From positions 1-21,589 of the forward strand of contig JAGGVJ010000044.1 of assembly GCA_021158055.1 (NCBI GenBank): 21,589 bases of DNA, in the 5' to 3' direction. The notes under the pieces were generated by a model. That model was not told where the DNA came from, did not search any database, and saw only the letters and a list, made by a program, of their open reading frames with translations. This DNA is from Candidatus Iainarchaeum sp. GTDB taxonomy: Archaea; Iainarchaeota; Iainarchaeia; JAGGVJ01. Shown here in pieces: positions 1 to 8,282 of this stretch. Each line of letters begins with the position of its first letter. Positions within the stretch are counted from its first letter, which is position 1. The translations under genes were made by a program, and so were the position numbers.

Positions 1-22
1 CAGCGATACTTTTTAGTATGCC

Positions 23-40
23 TTTTTAATTACTTTATTT
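23..40 (+). promoter_or_regulatory. Possible TATA-like region upstream of the first giant surface gene
   Basis: This AT-rich stretch resembles archaeal TATA elements and is the only such block visible upstream of the first gene within the window. It lies about 70-85 bases before the proposed start, so a leader of roughly 45-60 nt would be expected. The element is degenerate and the window begins only 22 bases before it, so this is a weak call. Confidence 0.22.
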
Positions 41-96
41 GTGTTTTACTGTGCAGATTCAGTGGATTTTTTGATTGAAAGGGGAAAAATGCAATT

Positions 97-102
97 AAGG
101 TG
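97..102 (+). promoter_or_regulatory. Ribosome-binding site (AAGGTG) that decides the start of the first giant gene
   Basis: AAGGTG lies 6 nt before an in-frame TTG at 109. The same spacing (5-8 nt) separates GGTG from the starts of S27e, aIF2-alpha and priL in this window. The longer sequence TTAAGGTGTTG also occurs immediately before the start of the paralogous gene at 16601-16611. A GTG at 100 and a TTG at 103 are also in frame, but they overlap this motif, so they are less likely starts. The ATG at 89 is out of frame and stops after seven codons. Confidence 0.5.
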
Positions 103-108
103 TTGTTT

Positions 109-3100
109 TTGAATGCGTTAACTAAATCATTTGTTTTTTTAACTGTTGTTCTTTTTTTGTCCCCTGTTTTTTCAGCGGGAACCTGGTGGGATTCAAACTG
201 GGAATACAGGAAAGCAATTACAGTTACTGATTCTTCCGGTTCTGAGTTGACTGATTTTCAGGTTGCAGTTGAGTTTGATTCTGCTTCTTTGATTTCAGCC
301 GGCAGTATGAACAGTGATTGCAGTGATTTGAGGTTTGCTGACGAGATGGGTTTGAGCCAGTTGAGCTATTGGATTGAGTCTGGGTGCAATACTGTAAGTA
401 CAAAGGTTTGGGTCAAGGTGCCAAATATTCCTGCAAACGGTTCAACTGAGATCCATATGTATTACGGCAATCCTTCTGCTGTTTCTGAAAGCCGTGGAAA
501 TGATGTTTTTGAGTTTTTTGATGATTTTAATGATGATGTAATTGATGTTTCAAAGTGGCAAAATACAACTGGTTTTTCTGAGTCAGGAGGGTATCTGAAC
601 GGCGGAAATACATCTTACAGAATACTTAGTTTGAATTCTTTTACAGGCAACTATGTCTTGGAAACAAAACACTTAACCACGACAGATGCCACCAATGGTT
701 ATCAGGCAGGGGGTTGGTATGCGTCGTCTTCGAACGGCTACAATGTTTTGCTTCATGCAACAAGCAGGTGGTATACGCGAAATGATGGTGATTGGCATGG
801 GATGGGGTCGTTTTCCTACCTGGATTCCTGGGTAAAAATCAAAACTGTTGCGGCCGGTTCTAATTCCAAGGCAGGTTTGTATAGATTGTCTGACGGGGCG
901 GAGTCAACAGAAGCGATTGACGACAACAGCGGTTTGGATTTAGAGTATGTCGGGCTAGGTAAAAGAAATGATAATAGCTTTACAGGTCAGGGTTATTCAG
1001 CTAAATGGGACTGGATTTTTGTAAGAAAATATTCTTCATCGGACCCCACATCGACGTTGGGTGCGCAGGAGCAAAGCGACAACCCAAGAGTAACAGGCAT
1101 TTCATTTAACCCTGTTTCATCTGAACCGGGGCAGACTGTGGCTGTAACAGCAACGGCTACTGACCCGCAAGGAATTGAAACAATCGGCACTTACACTTTC
1201 ACAGTCAAGCGACCGGATTCAAGCGTATTTGCAGGGCCTGTTACTCAGGCCGGTAACCAGTACTCTTTTACGCCAGATGAAATAGGTTACTGGTCGGTTG
1301 AAGTGACGGCAGCTGACATTGAAGGCAACAAAAGTTATTATCTTTCCCGAAAACTGCTTGTAAATGTTTGGTGGAACTCAAACTGGAAGTACAGGAAACA
1401 AATTGATGTCACTGAAAAGACAGGGTTTGACCTTGCAAACTTTCAGGTTGCAATAGATGCGCAAAACCTTATTTACAATAACGCGGGAATTGTCGGAAGC
1501 TGGCATTTTTCAGAAGGAAAAGGAATAAGGGCAAGTGATTCATCGAAAGAGGGCAACAGGGGAAAAATTGTCGGCGCAATCTGGACGACTGGAAAAGCAA
1601 ACGGAGGGCTTCAGTTCAGCGGCAGTGAAAGCAGTTATGTTGAAGTTGAAAACGATTCAAGTTTGACTCCGGCAAGCGAGTTCAGTGTTGAAGCGTGGGT
1701 TGAGGCAACGGACCTTGGCACCCCTCAGGAAACCGATCCTAAATCGTGTCTTGAGATACTTAGGAAAGGTGACTCTGCAGGAGACGGCGTTTATGCCGTT
1801 GACCCTGACGGGGTTGGGGGAAACCCTTCTTTTCAGGTTTATTGCGATATGACTACTGACGGCGGGGGCTGGACAGTGGTCGGGCATTACAGGCACCCTG
1901 CGTATGAAAATGCTCCTGCAGACCACGACAACAGGGATTATGCTTATTTCATGAAGGCGAGGTCAGATAATTATTTCGGAAAAGAGGATTATCTGGCAGA
2001 CCCGAACTCAGTCGGCCCGTGGACTGACTGGAGAGTTTTACAGGGCTTTGAATGGCCGGTTGAATTTGCAGTTGTTTTGGATAAAGGCGACAGTTACGCT
2101 TCAGGCTGGGAAACATACACCAAAAAAGCGGTTTACCTTGTAAAAAACAGGAACACCATGCCTAATTATGGGACCACGCAAGACCTTACAAGTTCAGACA
2201 ATGTATTATACAAACTCAACACAGCAGACAACTGGACAGACGTCGGAAGCAGTTCGGCTTCAGGAATATACTACTGGTATCCGAGAAATTCGGGAAATTC
2301 TTACCTCACGCTGTTTCATGTAAGCAATTATTATTACATTGACGGAAGAGCCGCAACCAATTACCACTACAACAACTACTACGGTTCAGGAATGCCCGGG
2401 GGAAACAATTCATGGCACCACGGTTCACACCTGCTTGTCAGGGAATCCGATTTGACTCCGGCAATCATCAAGAAAAGCGGTTCCTTTGAGTTGTCTGTTG
2501 AAAACGGTGAGTTTGTGGGGCGGATAAACAACAGGCCTGTTAGAACTCCTGCTTTGACGGGGTGGAACCACATAGTTATGACCTACAACAAAAACGCACC
2601 TTCAAACCAGCAAAAAATTTATGTAAACGGGGAGCTTAAAGCTCAATCGAGTTTGACTGAAGGCATAAATTCAAATACGAGCAAGGTTTTTATCGGCAGG
2701 TATCTCAACGGAAAAGTTGACGAAGTGCGTGTTTATGATAGGGAAATGTCCCAGGCAGAAGTTGCTGAAAGGTTCAGTTTGAGCAAGGCGAAATCGGACT
2801 ACAGCGACGTGAAATTTGTGTGGTTTGACCCGGTTTCAAACACCGACAAGGAACTGTTTCACTGGTTTGAAAACGATGAAAAAGTTTGGGTAAATGTTCC
2901 TGAACTCAAGGCCAATTCCACTGAAACCCTTTACATGTACTACGGCAACAGTGCTGCTTCAAGCCAGCCGAGAGTGGTTTACGAGTCATATGATGCAAAC
3001 GAGTTTTACACTGACGGAACTGCTGGAAGCGGTTCCTGTTCAACTTCAACAAATGCCCAGGGGTGGGAATGTGATTACTGTTCCTGCAGCAGTAACAAGT

Positions 3101-6003
3101 GGAACGGGATGTATATGATGCGCGCGACAAACCCTGACAGCGCGACCCTCAATTTCAACACGCCGTACCCTGAAGAAGACCACCTGCTCTGCCTGAAGAT
3201 GATTGACGGTGACAGGTGGCAGGGGTACAGGATAACCACTGAAGACGGGTATTCAACAGAATACAGGTACAACCCCGGGCATTACTGGGGCGGAGACGGG
3301 GGAACAGGCGGTCAATATGAATGGGATTCGTTTGACAATGACGTTGACATTTCATCTTATTTCAGCGATGTTTGCGTTGTGATTCCCGCTGAACACATTG
3401 ATTCCAACCAGTTTGCAATCACTTTTGATGACGGGGTCAAAGGAAGCATCCCTTCGTGGATTTCAGGGATAAAGCTTGTTGCCGGCGGTGTTTACAAAAT
3501 GGCGACGTATGAAGCGGAAAGAATACAGGACCACGAATATGCAGTCACCTATTATTGGGAGAGCACTGACTGGGGCTGGTATGGGGGTTGGAACAGCAGG
3601 GGAATGACCAATGCGACCGGAACGCATAACCTTACTGCTCACACGCAATATCCCGGCGAGCCCCACAAATTTGTCATTGATTCACTTGACGACAGGAACT
3701 CCTGTTATTACATTTCAGTCAACGGGTGGACTTCGCAGACCAACTGCACGCCCCAAAACGGCGGATATCATGACCAAGTTTCTCCGTTTTTCATTCCCGG
3801 CGGAGTGATTCCGACAAAAGATTTCACAATCAGCGTCACCACTCAAAGCAGTGGACGTTACACTACCCAATGGATGCTTTCAAGGGGAATGGAAAATGAA
3901 CCTGCTGCATCAATCGGATTTGAGGAGAGAAGCAATACGCCGTATGTTACGGGTGTTGTTGTCAGTCCGGGTTCGCCTGAACAGGGAAAAGAAGTCACCG
4001 TCACAGTCAATGCAGCTGATAGGCAGGGCATTGAAACGATTTCAAGCTATGAGTTCACAATCAAAAAAGCTGACGGCAGTGTTTTTGCAGGCCCTGTAAC
4101 CCAGTCAGGCAATGAATACTTGTTTACTCCTGATGCCGCGGGTTACTGGTCGGTTGAGGTGAGTGTGACTGACTCAGACGATCATAAAAGTGATGTGCAT
4201 TCAACGCAAGTGGTTGTCAGTGGTTGGTGGAACAGTAATTGGAGTTATAGGATTCCAGTAACTCTTACAGATACTTCGGGTTCAAATCTTATTGATTATC
4301 AGGTTGCAATTGAGTTTGATTCCGCTTCTTTGGTTTCTTCGGGATTAATGAATGCTGACTGCAGTGATTTGCGGTTTGCTGATGTTTATGGAATACATGA
4401 GTTGAGCTACTGGGTTGAGTCCGGGTGCAACACGTCCAGTACTAAGGTGGGGGTAAAGGTTCCAAGTATCCCCGCGAGTGACTCGGAAACAATTTACATG
4501 TACTACGGCAACCCAGATGCTTTAAGTGCAAGTGATAAGTTGGGGATTTTCACGGTTTTTAATGATTTTGAAGACAGTTTTTCAACCGGTTTTGGGGCCT
4601 GGCAAGTGGTTGAGAGTCATGATTTCACTGCTTTTGTGACGGATTATTACCAGTTGGGGTCTGGTTCGCTTTTGCAGTATCAGGATGACACTTCTCATAA
4701 TGCGTATAAGAAGGAGAGGTTAAGTGTTGATTTGAGCGGAAAGCTGATTGGAAAATTAAGAATTTACAATATATCTAGCTGGAGCACCACTAATTCAGGT
4801 AGCTGGTGGTCTTGGGCTTACACGCAGTTTTGCGTTAGGGACGGGACCAATAGCTATTGCAAATCAACAATGTATCACAAGCCCAATGCAGAGACAAAAG
4901 TTCACTATGACAATGTTGATACTGCTGACGGGTCTGAAGCGGGTTCTGATGGCAGGACATGGTATTATTATGATTATGTGATTCCTGATACCTGGAACAA
5001 GGAGTCAGTAACAATTGAGTTAATAACTGATGCTGACGGCGGTGATCAAGGAGCATTGGTGAAGTCCTGGGGCAGATGGGACGTGATGTACGCTCAGGGA
5101 GCAGTTTCTTCTGAGCCCACAGTTATTTTTGGTGTGCAGGAACAGTTTGACGCTCCAATAGTTACAGGAATCTCGCTTAATTTTTCTCTGTTTGAGGTAG
5201 GAGACACCATTGAGGCGACTGCTACTGCGACTGACCCGAATGACGACCCAATCATCCAGTATGATTTCCGTGTTTTGAATGGTTTGGGTAATGGGGTTTT
5301 GAATCCCTCTGTTCAGGGTTCAAATGTTTATTCTTTTACTGCTGTTGGCGAGCTTGGTTTGTGGCAGGTGAAAGCAAAGGCGTTTGACGGGGAGTACTGG
5401 GGTCCTGAATTCACCAAGGAAGTGTTTGTGAATGATTCAAGCCTTGCAACTGCGGGTTTGAGTTTTGATAATGGGGTATTTTCAAACACTGAAGTGTCAG
5501 CCGGAAGCGTGGTTCTTTTGGATGGACAAACAAATGGGGCTTTCACCACTAATGCAATTGACCCAGTGAATTTCAGCAAGTGGGGTGTCGTGACTTTCTC
5601 AAAAACCACGCCCGGGAGTTCAACGCTGACTGTTGATGTTTTGAAAGCATCTGATGATTCAGTTTTAATCGCAGACGTGAAGAACGGACAAAACATTTCA
5701 GGTCTTGGAGCCACTGCCATAAAACTGAGGGCAAATTTCACTTCCGGGAGCACTCCGTTTTTGGATTCATGGGACGTGAGTTATTATTCTCAATTTAAGA
5801 TAACTGTAACCAATTGCTCGGCTCCTTACTCAGGCGAAGTCACTGCAGAGGCGGTGAGGGTAAGTGATTCTGAAGAGTTTGGCCCGTTCACAGGAACCAA
5901 CGGGCAAGTGTTTGTTGAAGTCCCGCCGGGAATTTACAACATTCAGGCGTGCATTCCTGAAAACGAAAAGTGCAGCTGGAAGTACAACGTGGAACTCGCA
6001 TGA
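109..6003 (+). CDS. Giant secreted multidomain surface protein (DUF2341 / Ig-like / LamG / fibrinogen-related)
   Basis: A protein of about 1,964 aa with an N-terminal hydrophobic signal peptide (109-177, ending near FSAG). Domains in order, by nucleotide: DUF2341 module 1 (184-474, WWDSNW...MYYGN), a beta-rich insert (508-1059) ending VRKYSSSDP, Ig-like 1 (1081-1368), DUF2341 module 2 (1369-2952) interrupted by a LamG domain that is itself interrupted by a fibrinogen-related domain, an unrecognised Trp/Tyr/Cys-rich region (2977-3924), Ig-like 2 (3931-4224), DUF2341 module 3 (4225-4515) with insert (4537-5139), Ig-like 3 (5155-5433), a beta domain (5437-5784) and a transthyretin-like C-terminal domain (5794-6000). 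There is no C-terminal membrane helix, so the means of surface retention is unknown. Such proteins are typical of archaeal cell surfaces; adhesion or recognition is inferred. The start is TTG 109 on RBS spacing; GTG 100 is the alternative. Confidence 0.9.
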   Translation: MNALTKSFVFLTVVLFLSPVFSAGTWWDSNWEYRKAITVTDSSGSELTDFQVAVEFDSASLISAGSMNSDCSDLRFADEMGLSQLSYWIESGCNTVSTKVWVKVPNIPANGSTEIHMYYGNPSAVSESRGNDVFEFFDDFNDDVIDVSKWQNTTGFSESGGYLNGGNTSYRILSLNSFTGNYVLETKHLTTTDATNGYQAGGWYASSSNGYNVLLHATSRWYTRNDGDWHGMGSFSYLDSWVKIKTVAAGSNSKAGLYRLSDGAESTEAIDDNSGLDLEYVGLGKRNDNSFTGQGYSAKWDWIFVRKYSSSDPTSTLGAQEQSDNPRVTGISFNPVSSEPGQTVAVTATATDPQGIETIGTYTFTVKRPDSSVFAGPVTQAGNQYSFTPDEIGYWSVEVTAADIEGNKSYYLSRKLLVNVWWNSNWKYRKQIDVTEKTGFDLANFQVAIDAQNLIYNNAGIVGSWHFSEGKGIRASDSSKEGNRGKIVGAIWTTGKANGGLQFSGSESSYVEVENDSSLTPASEFSVEAWVEATDLGTPQETDPKSCLEILRKGDSAGDGVYAVDPDGVGGNPSFQVYCDMTTDGGGWTVVGHYRHPAYENAPADHDNRDYAYFMKARSDNYFGKEDYLADPNSVGPWTDWRVLQGFEWPVEFAVVLDKGDSYASGWETYTKKAVYLVKNRNTMPNYGTTQDLTSSDNVLYKLNTADNWTDVGSSSASGIYYWYPRNSGNSYLTLFHVSNYYYIDGRAATNYHYNNYYGSGMPGGNNSWHHGSHLLVRESDLTPAIIKKSGSFELSVENGEFVGRINNRPVRTPALTGWNHIVMTYNKNAPSNQQKIYVNGELKAQSSLTEGINSNTSKVFIGRYLNGKVDEVRVYDREMSQAEVAERFSLSKAKSDYSDVKFVWFDPVSNTDKELFHWFENDEKVWVNVPELKANSTETLYMYYGNSAASSQPRVVYESYDANEFYTDGTAGSGSCSTSTNAQGWECDYCSCSSNKWNGMYMMRATNPDSATLNFNTPYPEEDHLLCLKMIDGDRWQGYRITTEDGYSTEYRYNPGHYWGGDGGTGGQYEWDSFDNDVDISSYFSDVCVVIPAEHIDSNQFAITFDDGVKGSIPSWISGIKLVAGGVYKMATYEAERIQDHEYAVTYYWESTDWGWYGGWNSRGMTNATGTHNLTAHTQYPGEPHKFVIDSLDDRNSCYYISVNGWTSQTNCTPQNGGYHDQVSPFFIPGGVIPTKDFTISVTTQSSGRYTTQWMLSRGMENEPAASIGFEERSNTPYVTGVVVSPGSPEQGKEVTVTVNAADRQGIETISSYEFTIKKADGSVFAGPVTQSGNEYLFTPDAAGYWSVEVSVTDSDDHKSDVHSTQVVVSGWWNSNWSYRIPVTLTDTSGSNLIDYQVAIEFDSASLVSSGLMNADCSDLRFADVYGIHELSYWVESGCNTSSTKVGVKVPSIPASDSETIYMYYGNPDALSASDKLGIFTVFNDFEDSFSTGFGAWQVVESHDFTAFVTDYYQLGSGSLLQYQDDTSHNAYKKERLSVDLSGKLIGKLRIYNISSWSTTNSGSWWSWAYTQFCVRDGTNSYCKSTMYHKPNAETKVHYDNVDTADGSEAGSDGRTWYYYDYVIPDTWNKESVTIELITDADGGDQGALVKSWGRWDVMYAQGAVSSEPTVIFGVQEQFDAPIVTGISLNFSLFEVGDTIEATATATDPNDDPIIQYDFRVLNGLGNGVLNPSVQGSNVYSFTAVGELGLWQVKAKAFDGEYWGPEFTKEVFVNDSSLATAGLSFDNGVFSNTEVSAGSVVLLDGQTNGAFTTNAIDPVNFSKWGVVTFSKTTPGSSTLTVDVLKASDDSVLIADVKNGQNISGLGATAIKLRANFTSGSTPFLDSWDVSYYSQFKITVTNCSAPYSGEVTAEAVRVSDSEEFGPFTGTNGQVFVEVPPGIYNIQACIPENEKCSWKYNVELA
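1732..2445 (+). other. Fibrinogen-related domain inserted inside a LamG domain inside a DUF2341 module
   Basis: The translated segment begins KSCLEILRKGDSAGDGVY and continues with FQVYCDMTTDGGGWTVV, the classic start of fibrinogen C-terminal-like domains found in collagen-type and bacterial or archaeal surface proteins. It ends near NSWHHGSHLLVRES. Upstream flanking sequence (FSVEAWVEATDLG) and downstream sequence (AIIKKSGSFELSVENG...GWNHIVMTYN...VYVN-like...VDEVRVYDREMS) read as one continuous LamG fold, so this domain sits in a LamG loop. The two cysteines of the N-terminal part (at about 1747 and 1843) would pair as in the family. Ligand binding is unknown. Confidence 0.75.
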
Positions 6004-6086
6004 TCGGCTAATTCTCTGTGATTGATTTTGAGTTGCGTAGTCAATAAGTGAATTTTAAAAAGAAGTAATGTTATATTTTGTATTAT

Positions 6087-6118
6087 TCAGGCGCAGTTTG
6101 CCTTGTCTTTTTTTAAAT
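6087..6118 (+). terminator. Possible T-rich terminator after the first giant gene
   Basis: A run of seven T residues (6108-6114) follows a short imperfect AGGC/GCCT inverted repeat. Archaeal termination commonly uses T tracts with or without a hairpin. Position (about 100 bases after the stop and before the next promoter) fits, but the hairpin is weak. Confidence 0.3.
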
Positions 6119-6132
6119 GGTTGAATGATTAG

Positions 6133-6161
6133 TATTTTATTGTTTTTAGGGATGGAGATGG
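6133..6161 (+). promoter_or_regulatory. TATA-like element and GGAG ribosome-binding site before the P-loop kinase-like gene
   Basis: TATTTTAT (6133-6140) lies about 28-35 bases before the ATG at 6168, and GGAGATGGAG (6152-6161) lies 6 nt before it. Both are visible in the sequence. If the TATA element is used, the leader would be very short and the purine block would lie close to the transcript start. Confidence 0.3.
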
Positions 6162-6167
6162 AGTATT

Positions 6168-6839
6168 ATGGTTGAAAAGTTTTTGAAGGACAGCATTATT
6201 AAAATAAAAAAAGTCGGTTTTGAGGGTTCTTTTGGAGTCGGGAAGTCAGCTACGATTCTTGGGGCGATGGGAAAACTCAAGTCAATGCATTTCAACGTGG
6301 AGATGATTCCTGAAGTGATTCGCGAGTGCCCGTTTCCCGCGGACCTGAGCGCCGGTGCAGACACGCAGTACTGGATTTTGAAGACACAGATGCAAAAAGA
6401 AATTGATGTTTCAAAAAATTTCCCTGACTTCATTTTTTGCGACAGGTGCGTTTTAAGCATGGTAGTGTATGGTTCTTTGCTTTTTGAGGAAGGGAAGCTT
6501 TCAGAAAAAGAACTGCGCCTTATCGTCAGGCTTGCGCGGGACTGGATTTCTTCTTATACTTGTTTTGTGCTTGTTGCGCCGATCAAGTCAGAGGAAGTGT
6601 TTGACGACGGGTTCAGGAGAACTGACCGCAAAGCGCAGCTTGCCTTGCACAACCGGTTTGAGGAAACCCTGAAGTTGATGGGGGTCCCGTTTACAGTAGT
6701 TTCAGGCGAGTACGACGAGCGGATAAAGGAAACAGTGTCTTTTTTGAGGGACCTGAAAAGGGACAACACAGAAGAAGAAACACTGAAAAAAGTGTTTGGG
6801 CTTGCAAAAAACAATGCAAACAAGGACAGTGAAAAGTGA
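6168..6839 (+). CDS. P-loop ATPase / nucleoside-kinase-like protein (AAA_28/NadR-like)
   Basis: A 223-aa soluble protein with a Walker A motif GSFGVGKS (residues 20-27). It has a conserved EVIRECPFP segment (49-57), a TQYWILKTQMQKEI helix (66-79), a DR pair after a hydrophobic strand (IFCDR, 89-93) and a lid-like FRRTDR (149-154), followed by a strand GVPFTVVSG. This order matches the AAA_28 group of P-loop proteins, which includes the nicotinamide riboside kinase part of NadR and resembles thymidylate and deoxynucleoside kinases. The substrate cannot be read from the sequence. The charged tail (200-223) is probably disordered. It lies 57 bases upstream of adenosylhomocysteinase and may share a transcript with it; a link to nucleoside or cofactor salvage is inference only. 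Confidence 0.75.
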   Translation: MVEKFLKDSIIKIKKVGFEGSFGVGKSATILGAMGKLKSMHFNVEMIPEVIRECPFPADLSAGADTQYWILKTQMQKEIDVSKNFPDFIFCDRCVLSMVVYGSLLFEEGKLSEKELRLIVRLARDWISSYTCFVLVAPIKSEEVFDDGFRRTDRKAQLALHNRFEETLKLMGVPFTVVSGEYDERIKETVSFLRDLKRDNTEEETLKKVFGLAKNNANKDSEK

Positions 6840-6881
6840 TTTTGTGTTTTGATTTGATTTTTTAGAGTTGTTTAATTTTTT

Positions 6882-6890
6882 CAAAGGAGG
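6882..6890 (+). promoter_or_regulatory. Strong Shine-Dalgarno before adenosylhomocysteinase
   Basis: AAAGGAGGG lies 6 nt before the ATG at 6897 and is close to the ideal anti-Shine-Dalgarno complement. It is one of the two strongest such sites in the window, the other preceding L44e, which suggests efficient translation. Confidence 0.6.
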
Positions 6891-6896
6891 GATAAT

Positions 6897-8147
6897 ATGT
6901 CAAAAGTTGCTGATTTGAGCCTTGCAGCGCAGGGAAAACTAAAGATTGAGTGGGCGCAGGCGCACATGCCTGTGATGGCAAAGCTTGTGGAAAAATATTC
7001 CGCGACAAAGCCGCTTGAAGGAATGAGGGTTGCAGGGTGCCTGCATGTTACAAAGGAAACCGCAGTGCTTGTGAAATCTTTGGTTGCCGCGGGTGCGGAG
7101 GTTTCCTGGAGCGGGTGCAATCCCTTGAGCACCCAGGACGACATTGCCGCTGCGCTGGCTGAAGAAGGTGTTGACATTTATGCCTGGAGAGGGCTTTCGA
7201 CCGAAGAGTTTTACTGGTGCATTGAACAGACCCTGAAGTTCAGGCCCACTCTTACCCTTGACGACGGCGCGGATTTGATTGTCCTGATTCACAACAAGCA
7301 CAAGGAACTCCTTGAAGACGTGGTTGGGGGAACGGAAGAAACCACCACGGGAATACACAGGCTTAAGGCCATGGCTGACGCAGGGGATTTGAAGTACCCT
7401 TTGATTGCAGTCAACAACGCCCAGACAAAATGGGATTTTGACAACGTTTACGGAACAGGCCAGAGTTCACTTGACGGCATATTAAGGGCTTCAAACATTC
7501 TTTTGGCAGGAAAAACTTTTGTGGTTGCAGGTTACGGCCATTGCGGAACCGGAATTGCCTTTCGCGCGAGCGGGATGGGCTCAAACGTGGTTGTGACTGA
7601 AATCGATGCAGTCAAGGCGCTTAGGGCAAAAATGGACGGGTTTTCTGTAATGCCCATGGATGAAGCGGCAAAAGTCGGCGATATTTTTATCACTGCAACT
7701 GGGATGAAGGACGTGATTGTCGGGAAGCATTTTGAGTCAATGAAAGACGGTGCGATTGTCTGCAACACAGGCCATTACGACGTTGAACTGAATTTGCCTG
7801 AACTCAAGAGCCTTTCAGTTGAACGCAGGGAAGTGCGCCCGAACAATGCCGAGTATGTTTTTGAAAACGGAAAAAAGATTTTTGTGCTTGCGGAAGGCCG
7901 TCTTGTAAACCTTTCTGCTGCCGAGGGGCACCCGAGCGAGGTCATGGACATGTCTTTTGCAAACCAGTTTTTGTCATTGATCCGCCTGGCGCGAGAGGGA
8001 AAAAACCTTGAGAACAAAGTTTATGATGTTTCTCTTGAGCAGGACGCCCTTGTTGCTGAAACAAAGCTTGAGGCCATGGGTGTAAAAATAGATAAACTAT
8101 CGCCTGAACAGGTAACTTATCTCACAGACTACAACGCAGGAACATGA
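6897..8147 (+). CDS. ahcY: Adenosylhomocysteinase (S-adenosyl-L-homocysteine hydrolase)
   Basis: A cytoplasmic NAD-dependent enzyme that splits S-adenosylhomocysteine into adenosine and homocysteine, relieving product inhibition of methyltransferases. The 416-aa length is normal for archaeal members. Visible signatures: CLHVTKETAVL (48-58), CNPLSTQDD (74-82), LDDGADL (121-127), TTGIHRL (150-156), the substrate/active-site block NNAQTKWDFDNVYGTGQS (173-190, with Lys178 and Asp182), the Rossmann NAD motif GKTFVVAGYGHCGTG (205-219) with acidic Glu235 ending the second strand, TGMKDVI, NTGHYDVE (290-297) and LAEGRLVNLSAAEGHPS (331-347). The protein ends YLTDYNAGT, so it has the short archaeal-type C-terminus rather than the KPDHYRY-type tail of many bacteria and eukaryotes. 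The family assignment is secure. Confidence 0.97.
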   Translation: MSKVADLSLAAQGKLKIEWAQAHMPVMAKLVEKYSATKPLEGMRVAGCLHVTKETAVLVKSLVAAGAEVSWSGCNPLSTQDDIAAALAEEGVDIYAWRGLSTEEFYWCIEQTLKFRPTLTLDDGADLIVLIHNKHKELLEDVVGGTEETTTGIHRLKAMADAGDLKYPLIAVNNAQTKWDFDNVYGTGQSSLDGILRASNILLAGKTFVVAGYGHCGTGIAFRASGMGSNVVVTEIDAVKALRAKMDGFSVMPMDEAAKVGDIFITATGMKDVIVGKHFESMKDGAIVCNTGHYDVELNLPELKSLSVERREVRPNNAEYVFENGKKIFVLAEGRLVNLSAAEGHPSEVMDMSFANQFLSLIRLAREGKNLENKVYDVSLEQDALVAETKLEAMGVKIDKLSPEQVTYLTDYNAGT

Positions 8148-8240
8148 GTGATGCACGCGGGAATGAGGGTAAGTATGCTTTGCTGCAAACGATTTGTGTT
8201 AATTGATTGATGCCTGATTTTTTGAAGTGATTGGGAGCAT

Positions 8241-8278
8241 TATTTATTCTATTTAATCCATATTGTTTTCGGTGAGAA
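8241..8278 (+). promoter_or_regulatory. Candidate promoter and GGTGA ribosome-binding site for the primase cluster
   Basis: The AT-rich block TATTTATTCTATTTAAT (8241-8257) resembles an archaeal TATA box 25-40 bases upstream of priL. GGTGA at 8271-8275 lies 8 nt (counted from GGTG) before the TTG at 8283. The 135-base gap behind the adenosylhomocysteinase gene contains no other recognisable element. This is the most likely promoter of the replication part of the cluster. Confidence 0.4.
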
Positions 8279-8282
8279 GTGC

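Noticed and set aside
89-112. ATG at 89 as the start of the first giant gene
   Set aside because: It opens a seven-codon frame ending in TGA and is out of phase with the long frame. TTG 109 with the AAGGTG site, or GTG 100, explains the start without assuming a frameshift.
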